This document shows positions 60,857 through 64,000 of a stretch of 64,000 bases of DNA, in pieces. The stretch spans positions 620,001 to 684,000 of the forward strand of contig NZ_CP183948.1 of the NCBI RefSeq assembly GCF_052056485.1, written 5' to 3'. The stretch's first letter is position 1; the number at the start of each line of letters is the position of its first letter. Origin of the DNA: Paenibacillus_AQ nitricinens (lineage in GTDB: Bacteria > Bacillota > Bacilli > Paenibacillales > Paenibacillaceae). A program made the position numbers and the translations under genes. The notes under the pieces are model-generated. The model saw only the letters and a list, made by a program, of their open reading frames with translations. It was not told the DNA's origin and searched no databases.

Positions 60857-60923
60857 AAAGTTAGTAAGTACTGCTGTAATGTTATCTGACAAAACAGTAA
60901 TTAGTGAAGGAGAGTGCAGAGAA

Positions 60924-61358
60924 ATGTCCATGTCTTTTAATCAATATATGAGAGATTCGATTCAGCCTATGCGTGATGACCTTACAAGCATTGGGTTTCA
61001 GGAGCTTATGACTCCAGAAGAGGTGGAAGCCACTCTTCCTACCGCAAAAGGTACGGCGCTTGTAGTCGTGAATTCGGTCTGTGGTTGTGCTGCTGGACAA
61101 TGCCGTCCTGGTGTAGCTCAGGCATTGCAAAATGAGATCGCTCCGGATTACTTGTTCACAGTGTTTGCAGGTCAAGAGAAAGAAGCTACTGCTAAAGCGC
61201 GTGAATATTTTGCTCCTTATCCGCCATCTTCCCCTTCCATCGCATTGATGAAGGATGGAGAGCTCGTTCATTTTATTGAACGCCATAGTGTTGAGAATCG
61301 TTCAGCTGCTGAAATTGCTGCTGAGTTGAAAGAAGTTTTTGATCGTTTTTGCAAGTAA
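60924..61358 (+). CDS. brxA: Bacilliredoxin BrxA/BrxB (CGC motif)
   Basis: 144 residues from ATG 60924, after AAGGAGAGTGCAGAG, the usual family length; longer in-frame starts lie upstream of the promoter. The active site is 'NSVCGCAAGQCRPG' with Cys53-Gly-Cys55, the hallmark of BrxA/BrxB. It removes bacillithiol from proteins after oxidant stress. 'APYPPSSPSIALMKDGELVH' holds the thioredoxin-type proline. It complements the BrxC-like protein at 10.9-11.2 kb. Confidence 0.94.
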   Translation: MSMSFNQYMRDSIQPMRDDLTSIGFQELMTPEEVEATLPTAKGTALVVVNSVCGCAAGQCRPGVAQALQNEIAPDYLFTVFAGQEKEATAKAREYFAPYPPSSPSIALMKDGELVHFIERHSVENRSAAEIAAELKEVFDRFCK

Positions 61359-61375
61359 AAAAGTTATTCCATATA

Positions 61376-61415
61376 ATCTCGCAATAGTCGGTAATTCGGC
61401 TGTTGCGGGATTTTT
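61376..61415 (+). terminator. Terminator after the bacilliredoxin gene
   Basis: ATCTCGCAATAG and CTGTTGCGGGAT pair (with G-U) around an inner TCGG/TTCGG region and are followed by five T. It is followed by a short AAAATATAAGAG stretch like the start of the intergenic repeat. Confidence 0.85.
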
Positions 61416-61526
61416 CAAAATATAAGAGCGATAATGGGATAGAATATACTTAGAAGCACAGAGCTTCACTTGGTATGGATATTTTGATGGATATGGAACC
61501 ATTTCTGATGGAACGGGGTGTGGTTT

Positions 61527-62336
61527 GTGAGTTTACAGGAAGAAATTATTGCTGATCTTGGTGTGAAGCCAACGATTGATGTAGAAGATGAGGTACGCAA
61601 ACGGGTTGATTTCTTAAAGTCGTACGTGCTGAAGGCAGGGGCCAAAGGATTATTGATCGCCATTAGCGGCGGGGTGGACAGCGCGGTAGCTGCAGGTCTA
61701 TGTAAGCTGGCTACGGACGAGCTGTCGGCTCAAGAAGGCACAGAGTATATTACGCTTGGCGTCTACCAGCCATATGGTGTTCAAGAGGATATCCAGCACA
61801 GTTATGATGTCGCTAAAGCCTTTAATCTGACCCATACCGTGGAGACAAACATTGAGGAAGCTGTAAATGAGATTGCGCTTGAAGTTGAGCATAGCCTGAA
61901 GTCCTTGGGGCAACATCGTCATATGACCCATCAAGGCAAGGGTAATGTTAAAGCGAGAACACGTATGGTTATGCAATATGCGCTCTCTTTTGAGAACAAT
62001 CTGATTGTAGTAGGAACGGATCATGCTTCAGAAGCCATTACGGGTTTCTACACCAAGTGGGGGGATGGCGCTGTAGATATTACACCTCTATCCACACTTA
62101 ATAAACGTCAGGTTCGTCAATTAGCTGCTCATATTGGTGTGCCTGCGGATATTGTTACTAAAGCACCTACGGCAGGCTTATGGCCGGGTCAGACGGATGA
62201 AACCGAGCTGGGCATTACTTATGACGATAATAGTGATTATTTGGAAGGCAAGCAGGTTAAGCCTGAGGTAGCTGAGAAACTCGAGAATTATTACCGGAGA
62301 ACGGCGCATAAGCGCAATGTCATTCCTGGAATTTAG
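61527..62336 (+). CDS. nadE: NH3-dependent NAD+ synthetase NadE
   Basis: 269 residues from GTG 61527, giving the usual (M)SLQEEI start; a GTG at 61518 adds three residues. The PP-loop is SGGVDS (about 47-52). 'QGKGNVKARTRMVMQYALSF', 'GTDHASEAITGFYTKWGDGA' and 'DETELGITYDDNSDYLEG' are family signatures. It makes NAD+ from nicotinate adenine dinucleotide, ATP and ammonia, the last step of NAD synthesis. There is no glutaminase domain, as is normal for Firmicutes. Monocistronic with its own terminator. Confidence 0.95.
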   Translation: MSLQEEIIADLGVKPTIDVEDEVRKRVDFLKSYVLKAGAKGLLIAISGGVDSAVAAGLCKLATDELSAQEGTEYITLGVYQPYGVQEDIQHSYDVAKAFNLTHTVETNIEEAVNEIALEVEHSLKSLGQHRHMTHQGKGNVKARTRMVMQYALSFENNLIVVGTDHASEAITGFYTKWGDGAVDITPLSTLNKRQVRQLAAHIGVPADIVTKAPTAGLWPGQTDETELGITYDDNSDYLEGKQVKPEVAEKLENYYRRTAHKRNVIPGI

Positions 62337-62350
62337 AATAGGTAGCAGTA

Positions 62351-62396
62351 GAAACCGCCACGGATCTGCGTTGTAGCAGCTCTCGTGGCGGTTTTT
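62351..62396 (+). terminator. Terminator after nadE
   Basis: AAACCGCCACG pairs with CGTGGCGGTTT, with an inner CTGC/GCAG stem, followed by a T-run. Confidence 0.93.
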
Positions 62397-62400
62397 ATCA

Positions 62401-62420
62401 TATCAGAAAGTATATATTTG
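62401..62420. repeat. 20-base repeat shared with 49801-49820
   Basis: An identical TATCAGAAAGTATATATTTG occurs at 49801-49820. Here it follows directly on the nadE terminator. It may be a remnant of the larger intergenic repeat family. Confidence 0.6.
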
Positions 62421-62507
62421 GGGTCCCAAAAAAAGTATCTGAGTATTCATCAAAGCAAAGCCTCACTTTGTGGGGATATTTTATGAGATGGATAAGCTAC
62501 AAGAATT

Positions 62508-63329
62508 TTAGTTAGCCAGCGTTTGATCGATAAAATCAGTGGTCGAAGCAATCGCAAGCTCCAATTGTGGGGTAGTGCCGGCAAAAGGATGCACAGTACC
62601 GAAGGTATGATTACCCTCAGGAATATGAACCCAGTTAATATCGGGTCGGAGTTCAGTGAGCTGCTCAGATCCTTGCCGGAGGTGCACTCCATCCAGACTG
62701 CCTTGAATAAGAACAACTGGGAAGGACGCTGTCTTCATGCGTTCAAGGATGTTATAACGTTCTTGTTGGTTCTCCATATCTTCTAAAATAACAGCATCCA
62801 GCGGCATTTGTTGGCCCGTGCGTGCATTAAGGACGTGGGTTCGTCCTGTTTGCTTCATCTCCTGCTTTTGTTCTTCCGTCAACAAATCGAGCTTCGTAAC
62901 CCCGTTCCAGGAAATGACCCCGCTAACTTCATTGGGATGGTCAAGCGTGTAGACCAGACAAATTCCCCCTCCAAGACTATGCCCGAGAAGGAATAAGGGC
63001 AAGCTGCCAAATTTCGGGTGCTGGCTAAGGTAGGACAACAGTATTTCTATATCCTTCAGCTCGCGACGAAAGGTGTTGCGGGCGAATTTCTCAAGCTCGG
63101 TAAAATGCAGCAGATCCTCTCCGATTCCGGCATGTGAGAAGTTGAAGGTGATCACTTCATGATCTTGGCTGAGAGTAGTGGCTATGTAAGGAAACATCCC
63201 CCAATCTTTGAAGCCCTTGTAGCCGTGTGCAATAACGATAAGGCTCTTAGGTGCTTCTTGGGCAGGAAAGTGTGAGCAGCGGAGAACAGCGTCTTCACCA
63301 GCGGGTATTTCGAAATTACGATGCTGCAT
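62508..63329 (-). CDS. Alpha/beta hydrolase
   Basis: 273 residues. 'SLIVIAHGYKGFKDWGMFPY' is the oxyanion region, 'LFLLGHSLGGGICLVYTLDH' carries the nucleophile serine (GHSLGG), and 'IPEGNHTFGTVHPFAG' the histidine. It resembles dienelactone-hydrolase/peptidase-S9-like serine esterases. The substrate is not predictable. Start ATG 63329 follows AGAGGGGATTACCCT on the minus strand. Monocistronic. Confidence 0.92.
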   Translation of the reverse strand: MQHRNFEIPAGEDAVLRCSHFPAQEAPKSLIVIAHGYKGFKDWGMFPYIATTLSQDHEVITFNFSHAGIGEDLLHFTELEKFARNTFRRELKDIEILLSYLSQHPKFGSLPLFLLGHSLGGGICLVYTLDHPNEVSGVISWNGVTKLDLLTEEQKQEMKQTGRTHVLNARTGQQMPLDAVILEDMENQQERYNILERMKTASFPVVLIQGSLDGVHLRQGSEQLTELRPDINWVHIPEGNHTFGTVHPFAGTTPQLELAIASTTDFIDQTLAN

Positions 63330-63536
63330 AGGGTAATCCCCTCTCTCTATATATAAATGAAGTAAATCAGCAAGTCCATCACGAAGGCATCTGGATAGAC
63401 TTCCAAAGCATTTTCTTTTAAGATAGCAGAAAGAATCTTATAGGACTATAATTAAAAATTGAAATGAAAGACCTGTATAATGATCATACCATTATTGAAG
63501 TAGTATAGGATACACGTCCATAAGGAGCGTGAAATT

Positions 63537-63935
63537 TTGATTTACGGAATCGGACATGATGTGTTAGAAATTGAGCGAATCTCTGAGGTAATGCTTAGGG
63601 GACAGGGGAAAAAATTTAACCAGCGCATCCTAACGGAGCAAGAGTACCAGCTTGCTGAGCAACGAGGTGGAAGGTTGGCTGAGTTCGTAGCCGGGCGTTT
63701 TGCTGCCAAGGAAGCCGTTGTGAAGGCTTTAGGTTGTGGCATTGGTAATGTGGTTGGTTTTCAGGATATTGAGATATTACCTGACCGTAAAGGTAAGCCG
63801 GAAGTAACCTTATCATGCGAAGCCTGGAGCAGACTAGATCTACCTGAAAGACAGAAGTATATCATTCATCTTACGATAACACATGGCCGTGATTTGGCTT
63901 CAGCTTTTGCGGTGGTGGAGGAGCTAGGTTCATGA
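63537..63935 (+). CDS. acpS: Holo-[acyl-carrier-protein] synthase AcpS
   Basis: 132 residues from a TTG start after AAGGAGCGTGAAATT. 'MIYGIGHDVLEIERISEVML' holds the metal-binding Asp8 and 'FVAGRFAAKEAVVKALG' holds Glu59 and the catalytic lysine. It transfers 4'-phosphopantetheine from CoA to acyl carrier protein, which starts fatty-acid synthesis. 'ITHGRDLASAFAVVE' is the standard end. An ORF begins 38 bases downstream and continues out of the window. Confidence 0.96.
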   Translation: MIYGIGHDVLEIERISEVMLRGQGKKFNQRILTEQEYQLAEQRGGRLAEFVAGRFAAKEAVVKALGCGIGNVVGFQDIEILPDRKGKPEVTLSCEAWSRLDLPERQKYIIHLTITHGRDLASAFAVVEELGS

Positions 63936-63972
63936 ATTGAACCGTGATTATAGAAGGGCAAGGAGAGTTACA

Positions 63973-64000
63973 ATGAAACAACAAGAACGACAGGTTTTGC
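63973..64000 (+). CDS. Start of an unidentified gene (partial)
   Basis: ATG at 63973, seven to eight bases after AAGGAGAG, opens a frame reading MKQQERQVL at the window's edge. It follows acpS closely, so it is probably in the same operon. Too short to identify. Confidence 0.6.

Noticed and set aside
61422..61450. Possible seventh copy of the two-hairpin repeat
   Set aside because: Only AAAATATAAGAG matches; the loop, closing arm and second hairpin are absent, so chance or a tiny relic is as likely.
1..64000. CRISPR arrays, tRNA/rRNA genes, complete insertion sequences, prophage
   Set aside because: No regularly spaced repeats, no tRNA-like cloverleaf, no rRNA sequence and no transposase, integrase or phage structural genes were found on either strand.

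Overview
The window reads as a chromosomal segment of a low-to-moderate GC, endospore-forming Firmicute, most likely Paenibacillus. Signs are two spore-germination (ger) operons, a KinB-like sporulation kinase, bacillithiol-linked redox proteins (BrxC/YtxJ, BrxA), LipL, EcsAB-like genes, strong AGGAGG ribosome sites and frequent GTG/TTG starts. No rRNA, tRNA, CRISPR array, prophage or intact insertion sequence was seen. The genus is inferred from gene content; no database was searched.

Layout. 1-2.1 kb: the end of an unknown membrane protein, then a leftward operon of poorly characterised ORFs behind a cyclic-di-AMP (ydaO-type) riboswitch. 2.1-10.5 kb: a second, rightward c-di-AMP riboswitch, a Rossmann-like orphan protein, two tiny membrane proteins (one is KdpF), kdpABC, and a KdpD-like protein made of two tandem sensor modules with no kinase. 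The two riboswitches are divergent and share identical promoter hexamers and spacing. 10.6-15.5 kb: redox genes (glutaredoxin, BrxC), an SDR, a ThuA-like protein, a MerR regulator with thioredoxin, and an ECF41-type sigma factor with its AhpD-like partner; a HAD-phosphatase fossil lies just upstream of the sigma gene. 15.6-19.7 kb: ger operon 1 (A-B-C). 19.7-29.9 kb: CHAD protein, LipL, omega-amidase-like hydrolase, a MarR-nitroreductase-monooxygenase operon, a phospholipase D-like protein, an ArsR/SulP pair, a DUF1361 protein and an alkyltransferase-like protein. 30-34.1 kb: ger operon 2 (A-C-D-B). 34.2-36.6 kb: small enzymes. 36.7-44.3 kb: a GT39/GT2/GalU envelope-glycosylation operon, a short FAD protein, and a leftward two-component system. 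A 17-bp direct-repeat motif upstream of both the glycosyltransferase operon and the response regulator links them. 44.4-49.7 kb: glgC-glgD-glgP. 49.8-64 kb: fRMsr, GNAT, two MFS exporters, a MarR regulator, EcsAB-like ABC genes, a BaiN-family flavoprotein, a KinB-like kinase, BrxA, NadE, an alpha/beta hydrolase and AcpS.

Main themes are potassium homeostasis under c-di-AMP control, thiol and electrophile stress, spore germination, and glycogen/envelope carbohydrate metabolism. A family of about 95-bp intergenic elements with two hairpins, showing compensatory changes between copies, recurs at least six times. The most novel-looking items are the paired divergent riboswitches with the uncharacterised leftward operon, the kinase-less tandem KdpD protein, and this repeat family.
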